A DNA stretch of 64,000 bases. Source: Prolixibacteraceae bacterium JC049 (GTDB taxonomy: Bacteria; Bacteroidota; Bacteroidia; Bacteroidales; Prolixibacteraceae). Positions 1-8,528 of this stretch are shown here, piece by piece; the first letter of the stretch is position 1, and the number at the start of each line of letters is the position of its first letter. Below the pieces are notes generated by a model. The model was given only the letters and a program-made list of their open reading frames with translations, searched no databases and was not told where the DNA came from. Both the position numbers and the translations under genes were made by a program. The stretch is taken from NCBI GenBank assembly GCA_023369685.1, contig SACZ01000008.1, forward strand, positions 124,001-188,000. The letters run 5' to 3'.

Positions 1-62
1 AATTCCACTGCTTTTACTTTTACCGGATTTTTGCTGGCAACAACTATTTTCTGTTTAGTCAT
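1..62 (-). CDS. Inosine/xanthosine triphosphatase-like protein, N-terminal fragment
   Basis: Reading leftward from an ATG at 62 gives 20 residues, MTKQKIVVASKNPVKVKAVE, running off the window edge. The pattern of a short beta strand followed by ASKNPVK resembles the nucleotide-binding start of the YjjX/DUF84 non-canonical purine NTPase family, which removes ITP and XTP from the nucleotide pool. Only the N-terminus is visible, so the family call rests on one motif. The gene lies downstream of gcvH on the same strand, but a strong terminator separates them. The opposite strand of the same stretch is also open, but the recognisable motif favours the minus strand. Confidence 0.6.
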   Translation of the reverse strand, partial: MTKQKIVVASKNPVKVKAVE

Positions 63-90
63 GAATATTGTTTGTTAGAGAGTGGATACA

Positions 91-119
91 AAAAAAGCCG
101 ATTCAGTATCGGCTTTTTT
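91..119 (-). terminator. Rho-independent terminator after gcvH
   Basis: A perfect 12-bp inverted repeat (91-102 with 108-119) has a 5-nt loop and an A/T-rich outer stem that supplies a U-tract in either direction. It lies 21 bp beyond the gcvH stop and before the next minus-strand gene. Confidence 0.85.
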
Positions 120-140
120 ATATTGTGGCATCGATATAAA

Positions 141-521
141 TTATGCGCTCAATAAGTCAGTGTAAGCATCAGCAGTTAGAAGTGCATCAAGCTCAGCTGG
201 ATCAGAAATTTTAACTTTAATCATCCAACCGTCTCCATAAGGATCTTTGTTTACTAATTCAGGAGCATCTTCTAATGCAGGGTTGAATTCAACAACTTCA
301 CCAGAAACAGGCATCATTAAGTCAGAAACAGTTTTTACTGCTTCAACTGTACCGAAAGTTTCTTCTTTGTCTAAAGTTTCACCTTCAGTGTCGATGTCGA
401 TAAATACGATGTCGCCAAGTTCTCCTTGTGCGTAATCTGTAATACCAATAATTGCCTCATCACCTTCAACACGAATCCATTCGTGATCGTTAGTGTACTT
501 AAGCTCTGCAGGAATATTCAT
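141..521 (-). CDS. gcvH: Glycine cleavage system H protein
   Basis: This 126-residue lipoyl carrier shuttles the methylamine intermediate between the P, T and L proteins of the glycine cleavage system in the cytoplasm. Its length is that of the family. The start reads as a typical H protein (HEWI near residue 13, [12 protein letters not shown] at 26-37), and the lipoylation lysine is K63 within [10 protein letters not shown] conserved DPYGDGWM segment follows near residue 93. The gene stands alone: no gcvP, gcvT or lpd is in the window. A -7 box lies about 45 bp upstream and a terminator directly downstream, so it is probably monocistronic. In some Flavobacteriia gcvH sits beside sprA (from memory); here it is about 11 kb away from sprA. 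Confidence 0.97.
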   Translation of the reverse strand: MNIPAELKYTNDHEWIRVEGDEAIIGITDYAQGELGDIVFIDIDTEGETLDKEETFGTVEAVKTVSDLMMPVSGEVVEFNPALEDAPELVNKDPYGDGWMIKVKISDPAELDALLTADAYTDLLSA

Positions 522-830
522 TTCTTAAGCGTTATTTTGTTATTAATATCTTTTGGTTTTGATTCAAAAGTACAACAAATTTTTGAAAGAAAAACCTAAC
601 ATATGGCAGGTTGTAAAAAAGGTTGTGTAAGGTGTAATTTGTTGTTTGTCATTGTTTTATATTGTCGATGTGTGGCGAGATGGCTAAGTGGCGGAAAAAA
701 ATGAGTGTAAAACAAAGAGAGAAGATGAGTGTTTAATGCTATGGATAACTAAAGTAGTAACGATATTTTTAGATGGAGAGTGGTAATATGCTGAGCAATT
801 GGTATATTTACGTCTAAATTTTTTATAAGT
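522..830. other. Divergent intergenic region gcvH/tsaE
   Basis: This gap holds the gcvH -7 box (565-572, minus) and a TATATTTA sequence near 802 that could serve tsaE. No convincing ORF, RNA gene or repeat is visible. Confidence 0.5.
565..572 (-). promoter_or_regulatory. Candidate gcvH promoter -7 box
   Basis: TACTTTTG on the minus strand fits the Bacteroidota TAnnTTTG consensus and lies about 45 bp before the gcvH start. The -33 element is not clear. Confidence 0.5.
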
Positions 831-1250
831 ATGGCCTTTAAATATCAGATAAATAAGATGGAGGACATTGCTGACGCAGCGGTTGAGTTTGTGAAGCAAT
901 TTCCAGAAGCGGGAGTATTTGCTTTCTATGGTAAAATGGGAGCAGGAAAGACTACATTTATAAAAGCAATTTGTGAAGAACTAGGAGCTATTGACTATGT
1001 GACTAGTCCAACTTTTGCAATTATCAACGAGTACAACACCGATAGTTCGGATGTATTATATCACTTCGATTTTTATCGAATTAAAGAGATTGAAGAAGCT
1101 TACGACTTGGGATACGAAGATTATTTCTTTGGTGGTAGATATTGTTTCATCGAGTGGCCTGAAAAGGTAGATGCACTATTGTCAGAAGATGTAGTTAACG
1201 TTTCCATAACTGAACAGGAGGACGGCACTCGCCGTATTGAGACGATGTGA
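831..1250 (+). CDS. tsaE: tRNA t6A biosynthesis ATPase TsaE
   Basis: This 139-residue P-loop ATPase works with TsaB, TsaC and TsaD to place threonylcarbamoyl on A37 of ANN-decoding tRNAs in the cytoplasm. The Walker A loop is GKMGAGKT at residues 34-41. The family segments TSPTFAIINEY, HFDFYR and EWPEK follow in the usual order, and the length is normal. The start is the first ATG of the frame. The AlaDH-like gene begins 29 bp later on the same strand and is probably cotranscribed. TsaB, TsaC and TsaD are not in the window. Confidence 0.96.
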   Translation: MAFKYQINKMEDIADAAVEFVKQFPEAGVFAFYGKMGAGKTTFIKAICEELGAIDYVTSPTFAIINEYNTDSSDVLYHFDFYRIKEIEEAYDLGYEDYFFGGRYCFIEWPEKVDALLSEDVVNVSITEQEDGTRRIETM

Positions 1251-1279
1251 TAAGAATTTAATGCCTACAAACCAAATTT

Positions 1280-2497
1280 ATGAACTCTGCCAAAGGATCC
1301 AGTTTTTTCCCATTCGGTAAAGAACAGCTGTTGCCAGCTGAGGAAATGCTTGAAGTCGGAAGGAAGAGAAAGCAGCTGAGTATTGGAGTGCTTTCAGGAA
1401 AAGGAAAAGATGAAACCCGAATTCCATTGACGCCACAGGCGGTGGAATTATTGGTGAAGAATGATCATGAAGTAATTATAGAAAGTAAGGCTGGCGATCA
1501 TTCTAGCTATTCTGATATGGATTATGCCAATGCAGGAGCAGGTATAATCCGAGATAAGAAAGTGGTTTTACAGTGTGACATTGTTCTAAGTGTTGCACCT
1601 CTGGATCATGCCGAAATTGATGCATTGAAAGGCAATCAGACTATCATTTCATCCATGCAGCTTAAAACGCAATGCGAAGAAGCACTGAAGAAGATGATGA
1701 AGAAGAAGGTGTTGGCTCTCGCGTTTGAATACATGAAGGATGAGCATCGTCAGTTTCCGGTAATCAATTCTATGTGTGAAATTGCGGGTAGCACATCAAT
1801 GATGATGGCTAGTGAATACATGAGCAATGCACATGGTGGTAAAGGAGTTCTTCTTGGTGGTGTAACAGGTATTTCGCCTGCCGAAGTGGTGATTATTGGT
1901 TCTGGAGTAGCGGCCGAATATGCTGTTCGTACTGCTATTGGTTTGGGAGCTATGGTAAAGGTTTTCGATAGTTCTATTCACAACCTACGGGTTTTGAATG
2001 AGAAAATTGGAACCTCAATATTTACTTCAGTGTTTCATCCGCACGTATTGCAAAAAGCACTAAAGTCAGCCGATGTGGTTTTAGGAGCTCTTACATTTCC
2101 TTCGTGTCCAAAATTTATTGTCCCCGAAGAGTATGTGAAAGAGATGAAGGAAGGAGCAGTGATTATTGATTTGTGCATTAGCCATGGTGGTTGCTTCGAA
2201 ACTTCGGTGCCTACAACGCTAAAGCGACCTACTTTCAGAAAACATGGCATTGTTCATTGTTGTGTGCCAAATATTCCTGCCAGAGTTGCACGAACGGCAT
2301 CCATCTCGTTAAGTAATATTTTTGCACCTATTCTTTTGGATATGGGAGAGTGTGGAGGTTTGGAGCGCTACATGAAATCGAGTAAAGGCTTCAGAAATGG
2401 AGTATACATCTACAATGGAATATTAACTAGTCTTGATTTGGGTGAGAAATTCAACTTGCCGCATCAGGATATCGAGCTGCTGATGGCAGCCTTTTAG
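1280..2497 (+). CDS. Alanine dehydrogenase/PNT-family protein with altered catalytic residues
   Basis: The 405-residue protein has the two-domain architecture of alanine dehydrogenase and transhydrogenase alpha subunits. An N-terminal catalytic half contains DETRIPLTP, and a Rossmann half contains the NAD-binding stretch VVIIGSGVAAEYA near residue 210. The pyruvate-binding arginine of DETRIP is present. Aligned by eye with mycobacterial Ald recalled from memory, the catalytic lysine of LKVKEP falls on an alanine (SVAPLD), the histidine of TFLHLA on a glutamine (SSMQLK), and the aspartate of AIDQGGC on a serine (CISHGGC). It is therefore a member of the fold that may not be an ordinary alanine dehydrogenase. 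It follows tsaE by 29 bp and was probably called ald in automatic annotation. Confidence 0.8.
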   Translation: MNSAKGSSFFPFGKEQLLPAEEMLEVGRKRKQLSIGVLSGKGKDETRIPLTPQAVELLVKNDHEVIIESKAGDHSSYSDMDYANAGAGIIRDKKVVLQCDIVLSVAPLDHAEIDALKGNQTIISSMQLKTQCEEALKKMMKKKVLALAFEYMKDEHRQFPVINSMCEIAGSTSMMMASEYMSNAHGGKGVLLGGVTGISPAEVVIIGSGVAAEYAVRTAIGLGAMVKVFDSSIHNLRVLNEKIGTSIFTSVFHPHVLQKALKSADVVLGALTFPSCPKFIVPEEYVKEMKEGAVIIDLCISHGGCFETSVPTTLKRPTFRKHGIVHCCVPNIPARVARTASISLSNIFAPILLDMGECGGLERYMKSSKGFRNGVYIYNGILTSLDLGEKFNLPHQDIELLMAAF

Positions 2498-2726
2498 TGG
2501 TCAATTATTCATTAAAAAATAAAAAACTCATCCTATTTAAATAAATCGGTACGATAGTTGTAATGAAAAGGCGACAATCGATACTATATTATTGAGTTTA
2601 AAATTGAATCAAATTTTTATTGCTTTTCTCGAGTAAATTTCACAAATTGAAGCAGTTTATCGTTTGAATTTGATTGCTCAAGGTTAAGCGATAACCCTCA
2701 GGAAGCTATTAACGCAAGAAAACAGG

Positions 2727-2759
2727 AAGGCTGCTTGGAAAAAGTGGCCTTTTCTTTTT
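2727..2759 (+). terminator. Plus-strand terminator of an unassigned transcript
   Basis: The stem AAGGC-tg-CTT pairs with AAG-tg-GCCTT around a ggaaa loop and is followed by TTCTTTTT. No coding gene lies closer than the AlaDH-like gene 230 bp upstream. Confidence 0.65.
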
Positions 2760-2783
2760 GTCAAAAATCGGAAAGTTTAGTGC

Positions 2784-2816
2784 AAAAAAAAGCTCCGACT
2801 AAAAAATCGAAGCTTT
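2784..2816 (-). terminator. Terminator of the initiator tRNA cluster
   Basis: On the minus strand a 10-bp stem (one G-T pair) is followed by a run of eight T. It lies immediately after the last tRNA gene. Confidence 0.75.
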
Positions 2817-2822
2817 AACTAG

Positions 2823-2895
<73 letters not shown>

Positions 2896-2962
2896 ATATA
2901 TCTTTGTTATAATAAAACGTCAAAATAAAATAGATATCCAACCGTTGTTGAATTCTTTGTAG

Positions 2963-3035
<73 letters not shown>

Positions 3036-3101
3036 ATATATCTTTGTATAATAATACTTCAAATTAAAACAGATATTCAACCGCTGTTGAATTCTTTGTA
3101 G

Positions 3102-3174
<73 letters not shown>

Positions 3175-3214
3175 ATATATCTTTAGTTTATAGAACTATC
3201 TCGTTTTGCGGTTG

Positions 3215-3246
3215 CAAATATAGAGCCTTTATTTTTGCTGTGCAAA
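3215..3246 (-). promoter_or_regulatory. Promoter of the initiator tRNA cluster
   Basis: On the minus strand TTTG (3243-3246) and TATATTTG (3215-3222) are separated by 20 nt, a full match to the Bacteroidota -33/-7 consensus. No promoter of this quality is visible in the spacers between the tRNAs, so one transcript of all three is likely. Confidence 0.8.
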
Positions 3247-3398
3247 TATATCATTCACTTATTTGAAAGCCTAGAGGCTAGGCTGCATTTGGTCAGTTGG
3301 TTAGTGGATGAAATAAAATTTTTTAGCATTGCATATGCCGGAGAAATGGAAGAATACAATTAATAAGCAAATAAATGATCATTTCTGAATCAAAAGTT

Positions 3399-3406
3399 TA
3401 AATTTG
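3399..3406 (+). promoter_or_regulatory. Candidate -7 box for the M23-dxr-rseP row
   Basis: TAAATTTG fits TAnnTTTG and lies 52 bp before the M23 peptidase start. No clear -33 element is visible. Confidence 0.45.
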
Positions 3407-3458
3407 CCTTCTGGTAAAATGGGAAGGTATATCCTGATCTTTTCACAAGAGATTTTAA

Positions 3459-4316
3459 ATGAAGAAACAAAAGAAGCAGATAGTCGAAAGACTGAAGAAC
3501 AGGTATCGAATTACTCTCTTCAATGATGCAACATTTCACGAATCGTTTAGCTTAAAGCTCTCCGGATTGCGAATGTTTACAGCTATAGCTGTTGTGGCTT
3601 CTGTTTTAGTTGCTTTTACCACTTTAGTGATTGCATACACTCCATTGCGAGAACTTATTCCTGGCTATCCGTCAGGTGAGATGAGAAAGCAAATCATTCA
3701 AAACTCTTTAACTGTCGATTCGTTGCAATATCAGTTGGAGGTGAGAGATAAGTTTATCCAGAACTTTCAAACACTCATTAAAGGCGAGGTGCCGGAAGAG
3801 ACGGTGCAGCCTTTGGATACTGCCATTAGGATTAACCAAATTCAATTTTCCAATTTTAACCACGATTCGGTTTTTCAGGATAAAATTCTGGAAGAAAAAC
3901 TGAATTTATCGCTTTTGGCCAATGAAAAAGAGGTGAAGAAACTGAGTGAGATTCATTTCTTTGTGCCATTAAGAGGTAATATTACCAGTGAATTTAAAAC
4001 AACTCCAGATCATTTCGGAATAGATATCACGGCGGAAGATAATTCCCGTATTTCATCGGTGTTGGATGGAACAGTGATATTTGCAGGATGGACAACCGAT
4101 GCCGGATATGTGCTGCAGGTACAGCATAGCAACGACTTGGTTTCGGTATACAAACACAATTCCGAATTGTTGAAACGAATTGGCGATAAGGTGCGTGCAG
4201 GCGAGGCAATTGCAATAATGGGCAATAGCGGAGAGGTAACCACTGGTCCTCATCTACATTTCGAATTGTGGCACAAAGGTGTTGCGCTGGATCCCCAAAA
4301 TTATATCAACTTTTAG
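3459..4316 (+). CDS. M23 (LytM-type) peptidase, membrane-anchored
   Basis: The 285-residue protein has a basic N-terminus, one transmembrane segment (about 38-60), a mainly helical linker that may be coiled coil (about 75-165) and a C-terminal M23 domain (about 168-285). The zinc ligands are visible: H185 and D189 in HFGID, and H265/H267 in PHLHFELW, with H223 nearby. Such proteins cut peptidoglycan cross-bridges or bind and regulate other envelope hydrolases; the intact ligands favour an active enzyme. The domain should face the periplasm. It ends one base before dxr, so translation is probably coupled in an M23-dxr-rseP operon. Confidence 0.9.
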   Translation: MKKQKKQIVERLKNRYRITLFNDATFHESFSLKLSGLRMFTAIAVVASVLVAFTTLVIAYTPLRELIPGYPSGEMRKQIIQNSLTVDSLQYQLEVRDKFIQNFQTLIKGEVPEETVQPLDTAIRINQIQFSNFNHDSVFQDKILEEKLNLSLLANEKEVKKLSEIHFFVPLRGNITSEFKTTPDHFGIDITAEDNSRISSVLDGTVIFAGWTTDAGYVLQVQHSNDLVSVYKHNSELLKRIGDKVRAGEAIAIMGNSGEVTTGPHLHFELWHKGVALDPQNYINF

Positions 4317-4317
4317 T

Positions 4318-5469
4318 ATGACGAAAAAGAGAATTGCAATACTTGGATCGACTGGATCAATAGGAACACAGGCCATAGAGGTTATTGAGGCCAATCCTGA
4401 TCGATTCGAGGTAGAAATACTTACAGCCAATAATAATGTTGACTTATTAATTGCTCAAGCCAGGCAGGTGCAGCCCAATATGGTAGTAATTGCCAATGAG
4501 CAGCACTATGAAACGCTTTGCGAGGCTTTGGAGAATGAGCCCATAAAAGTTTATGCCGGTGCAGAAGCGATTGCGCAGGTGGTACAGGTGAGTACTGTCG
4601 ATATTGTGTTGACAGCAATGGTAGGTTATTCGGGTTTAATTCCAACCATTAAAGCCATTGAGGCAGGAAAGCATATTGCTTTAGCCAATAAAGAAACGTT
4701 GGTAGTTGCCGGAGATATAATAAGTAAGCTGGCTCGTGAAAAAAATGTCAATATCTATCCGGTAGATTCAGAGCATTCTGCAATTTTCCAATGTTTGTGT
4801 GGTGAGATGCAGAATCCAATGGAAAAGATTTACCTTACCTGTTCGGGAGGACCATTCCGAGGAATGTCTTTGGAACAGTTAGAGAAGGTAACACGCGACG
4901 ATGCATTGAGGCATCCCAATTGGGATATGGGAGCAAAAATTACAATCGATTCGGCAACTTTAATGAATAAAGGGTTCGAGGTGATTGAGGCCAAGTGGCT
5001 GTTTGATTTAACTCCCGAGCAGATCGATATAATTGTTCATCCTCAGAGTATAGTCCACTCTATTGCGCAGTTCGAAGATGGTTCGATGAAAGCACAAATG
5101 GGATTACCTGATATGAAGTTGCCTATTATATATGCATTTAGCTATCCGGAAAGGCTAAAAACAGACTTCCCTCGATTTAACTTTTTGGATTATCCAACGT
5201 TAACATTCGAACAACCCAATTTAGAGGTGTTTAGAAATGCTGCATTAGCATATCAGGCTATGCGCAAAGGAGGAAACCTAGCTTGTACGCTAAATGCGGC
5301 AAACGAGGTGGTTGTAGATGCATTTTTAAAAGAGAAAATTTCGTTTTTAGGCATGTCTGATGTGATTGAGAAGGTAATGGGTAAAATGGATTTCATTGCG
5401 GCTCCTACACTGAACGACTATGTGGAAACTGATAAAAAAGCGCGCCAGTTGACGTGCGAATTGATTTGA
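4318..5469 (+). CDS. dxr: 1-deoxy-D-xylulose 5-phosphate reductoisomerase
   Basis: This enzyme makes 2-C-methyl-D-erythritol 4-phosphate with NADPH, the committed step of the MEP isoprenoid pathway in the cytoplasm. The NADPH-binding start is ILGSTGSIG. Other family segments are ALANKETLV, PVDSEHSAIFQ (metal and substrate site), LTCSGGPFR and NKGFEVIEA. I choose the ATG at 4318, giving 383 residues and a protein beginning MTKKRIAILG. The frame is open 13 codons further up, but that extension would overlap the M23 gene and spoil the normal N-terminus. rseP starts 23 bp after the stop. Confidence 0.97.
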   Translation: MTKKRIAILGSTGSIGTQAIEVIEANPDRFEVEILTANNNVDLLIAQARQVQPNMVVIANEQHYETLCEALENEPIKVYAGAEAIAQVVQVSTVDIVLTAMVGYSGLIPTIKAIEAGKHIALANKETLVVAGDIISKLAREKNVNIYPVDSEHSAIFQCLCGEMQNPMEKIYLTCSGGPFRGMSLEQLEKVTRDDALRHPNWDMGAKITIDSATLMNKGFEVIEAKWLFDLTPEQIDIIVHPQSIVHSIAQFEDGSMKAQMGLPDMKLPIIYAFSYPERLKTDFPRFNFLDYPTLTFEQPNLEVFRNAALAYQAMRKGGNLACTLNAANEVVVDAFLKEKISFLGMSDVIEKVMGKMDFIAAPTLNDYVETDKKARQLTCELI

Positions 5470-5492
5470 TAATTGTAAAAGCATTAGAATAA

Positions 5493-6821
5493 ATGGAAAT
5501 ATTAGTAAAAGCGGCTCAGCTTATTCTGAGTTTATCAATCTTGGTGGTCCTACACGAGTTTGGACACTTTTTGTTTGCAAGGGTTTTTAAATGTAGGGTA
5601 GAAAAATTCTATCTGTTTTTCGATCCTTGGTTTTCGCTTTTTAAAACAAAAAAAGGAGAAACAGAATACGGAGTAGGATGGCTTCCTTTGGGAGGTTATG
5701 TGAAAATTGCCGGAATGATTGATGAGTCGATGGATAAAGAAGCTTTAAAGCAACCGGCTCAGCCTTGGGAGTTTCGCTCTAAGCCAGCATGGCAACGTTT
5801 GTTGATTATGATTGGTGGTGTAGCTATGAACTTTATTTTTGCTTTAATTATCTACTCCGGAGTGTTGTATGTGTGGGGAAAACAATATTTGCCTACCGAA
5901 AATGCAGTTCATGGAGTAGTTGTTGGCGAAATGGGACGTGAAATGGGTATCCAGAATGGTGACAAAATTGTGGCTGTGAATGGCGAACCTGTTGTTGCTT
6001 TCAGAAAGATTGCAGCTACCATTGTTCTGAATAAGGCGACTACCGTTGAGGTGAATCGAAATGGCGAGAAGATTATCCTTCCTATTTCCAACGAAGTATT
6101 CTCGAAGCTTTTGAATGCAGTGAGCGACTTTGTAGCTCCACGCGTATTCTTCGATGTGTCGGTTGGTCAGATTGTGAAAGATTCTCCTGCTGCAAAAGGC
6201 GGATTGTTGGTTGATGATAAGTTAGTTGGAGTAGATGGAAATACCTTCCAGTATTGGGATCAATTCCAAAGTTATTTAGAGGCTAAGAAAGGCGAAAGTG
6301 TAGCGTTGGATGTAATCCGTGCAGGACAGAAGAAACAATTGAATCTTGTGGTTGGAGAAAACGGAAGAGTTGGTTTTGGAGTTGCATTTGGCGAAAAAGC
6401 AAAGCTAAATTACGAGACACAAAAATATACGTTGATGGAGTCAATTCCAGCCGGAGTAAAATTGGCCGGAGAAACCATTCGTAATTACCTGAAGCAATTT
6501 AAGCTGTTGTTCTCTCCAGAAACAAAAGCCTACAAATCGTTAGGTGGTTTTATTGCTATTGGTAAGATTTTTCCAGGACAATGGGATTGGTATTCGTTCT
6601 GGAATATGACCGCACTGTTATCCATTATTTTAGGAATTATGAACTTGTTGCCAATACCAGCATTAGACGGAGGGCATGTTCTATTCTTAGGATATGAGAT
6701 TGTTTCTGGTAGAAAACCAGGAGAAAAATTCCTGGAATATGCACAGGTTGCAGGTATGATTTTGTTGTTGGCATTGGTACTTTTTGCCAATATCAACGAT
6801 ATCATAAAATTGTTCGCATAG
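5493..6821 (+). CDS. rseP: RIP metalloprotease RseP (site-2 protease)
   Basis: The 442-residue intramembrane zinc protease carries HEFGH at residues 21-25 in its first membrane helix and the third ligand motif NLLPIPALDGGH near 390. Two PDZ-like regions lie between them (about 125-210 and 225-300). Members cut anti-sigma factors within the membrane after an initial periplasmic cut and clear signal peptide remnants. No anti-sigma factor or first protease is in the window, so its substrate is not indicated. It follows dxr by 23 bp; the association of dxr with rseP is common in bacteria. Confidence 0.95.
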   Translation: MEILVKAAQLILSLSILVVLHEFGHFLFARVFKCRVEKFYLFFDPWFSLFKTKKGETEYGVGWLPLGGYVKIAGMIDESMDKEALKQPAQPWEFRSKPAWQRLLIMIGGVAMNFIFALIIYSGVLYVWGKQYLPTENAVHGVVVGEMGREMGIQNGDKIVAVNGEPVVAFRKIAATIVLNKATTVEVNRNGEKIILPISNEVFSKLLNAVSDFVAPRVFFDVSVGQIVKDSPAAKGGLLVDDKLVGVDGNTFQYWDQFQSYLEAKKGESVALDVIRAGQKKQLNLVVGENGRVGFGVAFGEKAKLNYETQKYTLMESIPAGVKLAGETIRNYLKQFKLLFSPETKAYKSLGGFIAIGKIFPGQWDWYSFWNMTALLSIILGIMNLLPIPALDGGHVLFLGYEIVSGRKPGEKFLEYAQVAGMILLLALVLFANINDIIKLFA

Positions 6822-6850
6822 AGCTATAGTGCAGAATATCAAAAAATAAC

Positions 6851-6858
6851 TATTTTTG
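6851..6858 (+). promoter_or_regulatory. Candidate tatA -7 box
   Basis: TATTTTTG matches TAnnTTTG about 90 bp upstream of tatA. No -33 TTTG is seen at the expected distance. Confidence 0.4.
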
Positions 6859-6947
6859 TGAACAGGTTGATTAGAAGTTGTTATCAGCTTTTGAAAAAGA
6901 CAATCAATTAAAGAACCATAGATTGAATTAAAAATACATTAGAAATT

Positions 6948-7145
6948 ATGAATCTTTTATCTGTTTTAGTAGGGTTTGTAGGAGGATATGAGTGGATCTT
7001 GATTATCCTGGTTGTAGTACTTCTTTTTGGAGGTCGTAAAATTCCTGAGTTAATGAAAGGCTTAGGTAAAGGAATGAAAGAGTTTAAGAATGCAACGAAA
7101 GATGAAGAAGCTTCATCTAAAGATAAAGATGCAATCGATAAATAA
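6948..7145 (+). CDS. tatA: Sec-independent translocase TatA/TatB-family protein
   Basis: The 65-residue protein has one N-terminal membrane helix (about 14-28), the hinge FGGRKIPELMKGLGKGM and a charged amphipathic tail. This is the standard TatA layout; TatA oligomers form the passage for folded proteins exported by the twin-arginine pathway. The FGG..IPEL hinge and the short acidic C-terminus favour TatA over TatB, although Bacteroidota often use a TatA-like protein for both roles. tatC is not in the window. The gene has its own -7 box and a strong terminator, so it appears monocistronic. Confidence 0.93.
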   Translation: MNLLSVLVGFVGGYEWILIILVVVLLFGGRKIPELMKGLGKGMKEFKNATKDEEASSKDKDAIDK

Positions 7146-7197
7146 ACAATTAGAGTAAACTTTGTTTACTTCCAATTGATTTGTGTTAAAGAAATTT

Positions 7198-7229
7198 AAA
7201 TCCCGTCTAATGGCGGGATTTTTTTTGCT
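7198..7229 (+). terminator. Terminator after tatA
   Basis: A perfect 8-bp stem (AAATCCCG with CGGGATTT) around an 8-nt loop is followed by a run of T, about 55 bp past the tatA stop. Confidence 0.85.
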
Positions 7230-7365
7230 TGCTGTTTTCATTTGTCCTCAGGGTGCATTATATTTAATACGGTCTGAATTTCCTGATCAGACTATGCGTT
7301 AATAGTAAAGTCTAAGGAGTTATTGCGAACTTCGTTAGGCAAGGTTTAATTTAAAATTTTTGAAT

Positions 7366-8415
7366 ATGAAATTAACCCGATTCCTGATGCCTGTATTGGT
7401 GTTGGCAGCTTTGGTGTTATCGTCGTGTGGCGGTGGCAAGAAAGGGCTACCCAATATCTCTGGCAAACCGGGCGAAATGCTTGTTATTATTTCGCCGAAA
7501 CTATGGGAAGGTAAAGTGGGGACACAGCTGCGACAGATCATGGCTCAGCCTCACCTGGCATTACCACAAGATGAACCGGTGTTTAAACTGGTTGATGTCC
7601 CACCAAAAGCTTTCAAACCCATTTTTCACACCACAAGAAATATCATTTTTGTTGATGTTGCAGCAAAATATGAGAAGTCGCAAGTGGTATTCCAGAAAGA
7701 CCAATGGGCAAACAAGCAGGCTGTTGTTCGAATTAACCTGACAAAAGCCGATGATTTTAAAGAGTTGTTTAAGCAAAAGTCGGATAAGATTCTAAGCTTC
7801 TTCCTGGGGGCAGAGAAAAAACGTTTGATGGATAATTACAGTAAGTATTATGCCAAAGACGTAGATGAGACAATGAAGAAGAATCACGCTCTGTCCATTA
7901 AGGCAGCTCCTGGTTTCCGGATTCATAAAGACACTACCGACTTTGTTTGGATGAGCTACGAAACACCAATCCTTAGTCAGGGGATTATCATCAGTACTTT
8001 TAAGTATGAAGATGAAAATACCTTTACTCCAGAATATTTGGTGAAGAAGTACGACGAAGTGCTTTCTGCGAATATTCCTGGTCCGGCAAAAGGATCGTAC
8101 ATGAAAACTGAAGATCTTATCGAACCCGTTTTTCAGCCATTTAAACTGAACAACAACTATGCTGTAGAGATGCGTGGTTTGTGGGAAGTGGAAAACGATT
8201 TTATGGGAGGTCCATATGTGGCTCTTTCGGTATTAGATCCTAAACGTAATCGTGTGGTTAACCTGATTGGATACATTTATGCACCTAAAAAAGACAAGCG
8301 TAATTTCGTTCGTCAGGTGGAAGCAATGCTTTATTCGCTGAAATTTAGCGATCAGGCAATTAATGATAAGTTGTATCGTCAGGCTGAAATTGGAGAAAAA
8401 CTTCAAAAAGAATAG
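7366..8415 (+). CDS. DUF4837 family lipoprotein
   Basis: The 349-residue protein begins MKLTRFLMPV and has a lipoprotein signal ending in LSSC, with the lipidated cysteine at residue 21, so it should sit in the envelope. The following ISGKPGEMLVII and the overall length fit DUF4837, a family of unknown function found in Bacteroidota. I place the start at the ATG at 7366; an in-frame TTG two codons earlier is possible but unnecessary. The gene is flanked by terminators at 7198-7229 and 8443-8470, so it is a single-gene unit. I can give no biochemical role. Confidence 0.8.
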   Translation: MKLTRFLMPVLVLAALVLSSCGGGKKGLPNISGKPGEMLVIISPKLWEGKVGTQLRQIMAQPHLALPQDEPVFKLVDVPPKAFKPIFHTTRNIIFVDVAAKYEKSQVVFQKDQWANKQAVVRINLTKADDFKELFKQKSDKILSFFLGAEKKRLMDNYSKYYAKDVDETMKKNHALSIKAAPGFRIHKDTTDFVWMSYETPILSQGIIISTFKYEDENTFTPEYLVKKYDEVLSANIPGPAKGSYMKTEDLIEPVFQPFKLNNNYAVEMRGLWEVENDFMGGPYVALSVLDPKRNRVVNLIGYIYAPKKDKRNFVRQVEAMLYSLKFSDQAINDKLYRQAEIGEKLQKE

Positions 8416-8442
8416 ATTTATACGTTATTTCAATACTATATG

Positions 8443-8470
8443 AAAGCTTCACCAATGGTGAGGCTTTTTT
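8443..8470 (+). terminator. Terminator after the DUF4837 gene
   Basis: Inverted repeat AAGCtTCACC/GGTGAgGCTT with a 3-nt loop and a T-run lies about 28 bp past the stop. Confidence 0.8.
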
Positions 8471-8528
8471 AGTTTATAATGGGCGGTGCTTTTGTTATAT
8501 TTACAGAAATAATAAAAAAAGAAAGCTT

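Larger units (their letters stand above)
2498..2822. other. Intergenic region after the AlaDH-like gene
   Basis: This holds two facing terminators: a plus-strand one at 2727-2759, about 230 bp past the AlaDH-like stop, and a minus-strand one at 2784-2816 closing the initiator tRNA cluster. The stretch 2600-2726 has no ORF but contains a GGTTA/TAACC hairpin near 2681-2697. It could be a long 3' UTR or a separate small RNA. Confidence 0.5.

Noticed and set aside
672-700. A tRNA-like 5' half (GGCGAGATGGCTAAGTGGCGG) between gcvH and tsaE
   Set aside because: No anticodon arm, T arm or matching acceptor 3' strand follows, so it is a chance resemblance.
4279-4317. Upstream extension of dxr by 13 codons
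   Set aside because: It would overlap the M23 gene and add residues before the normal MTKKRIAILG start.
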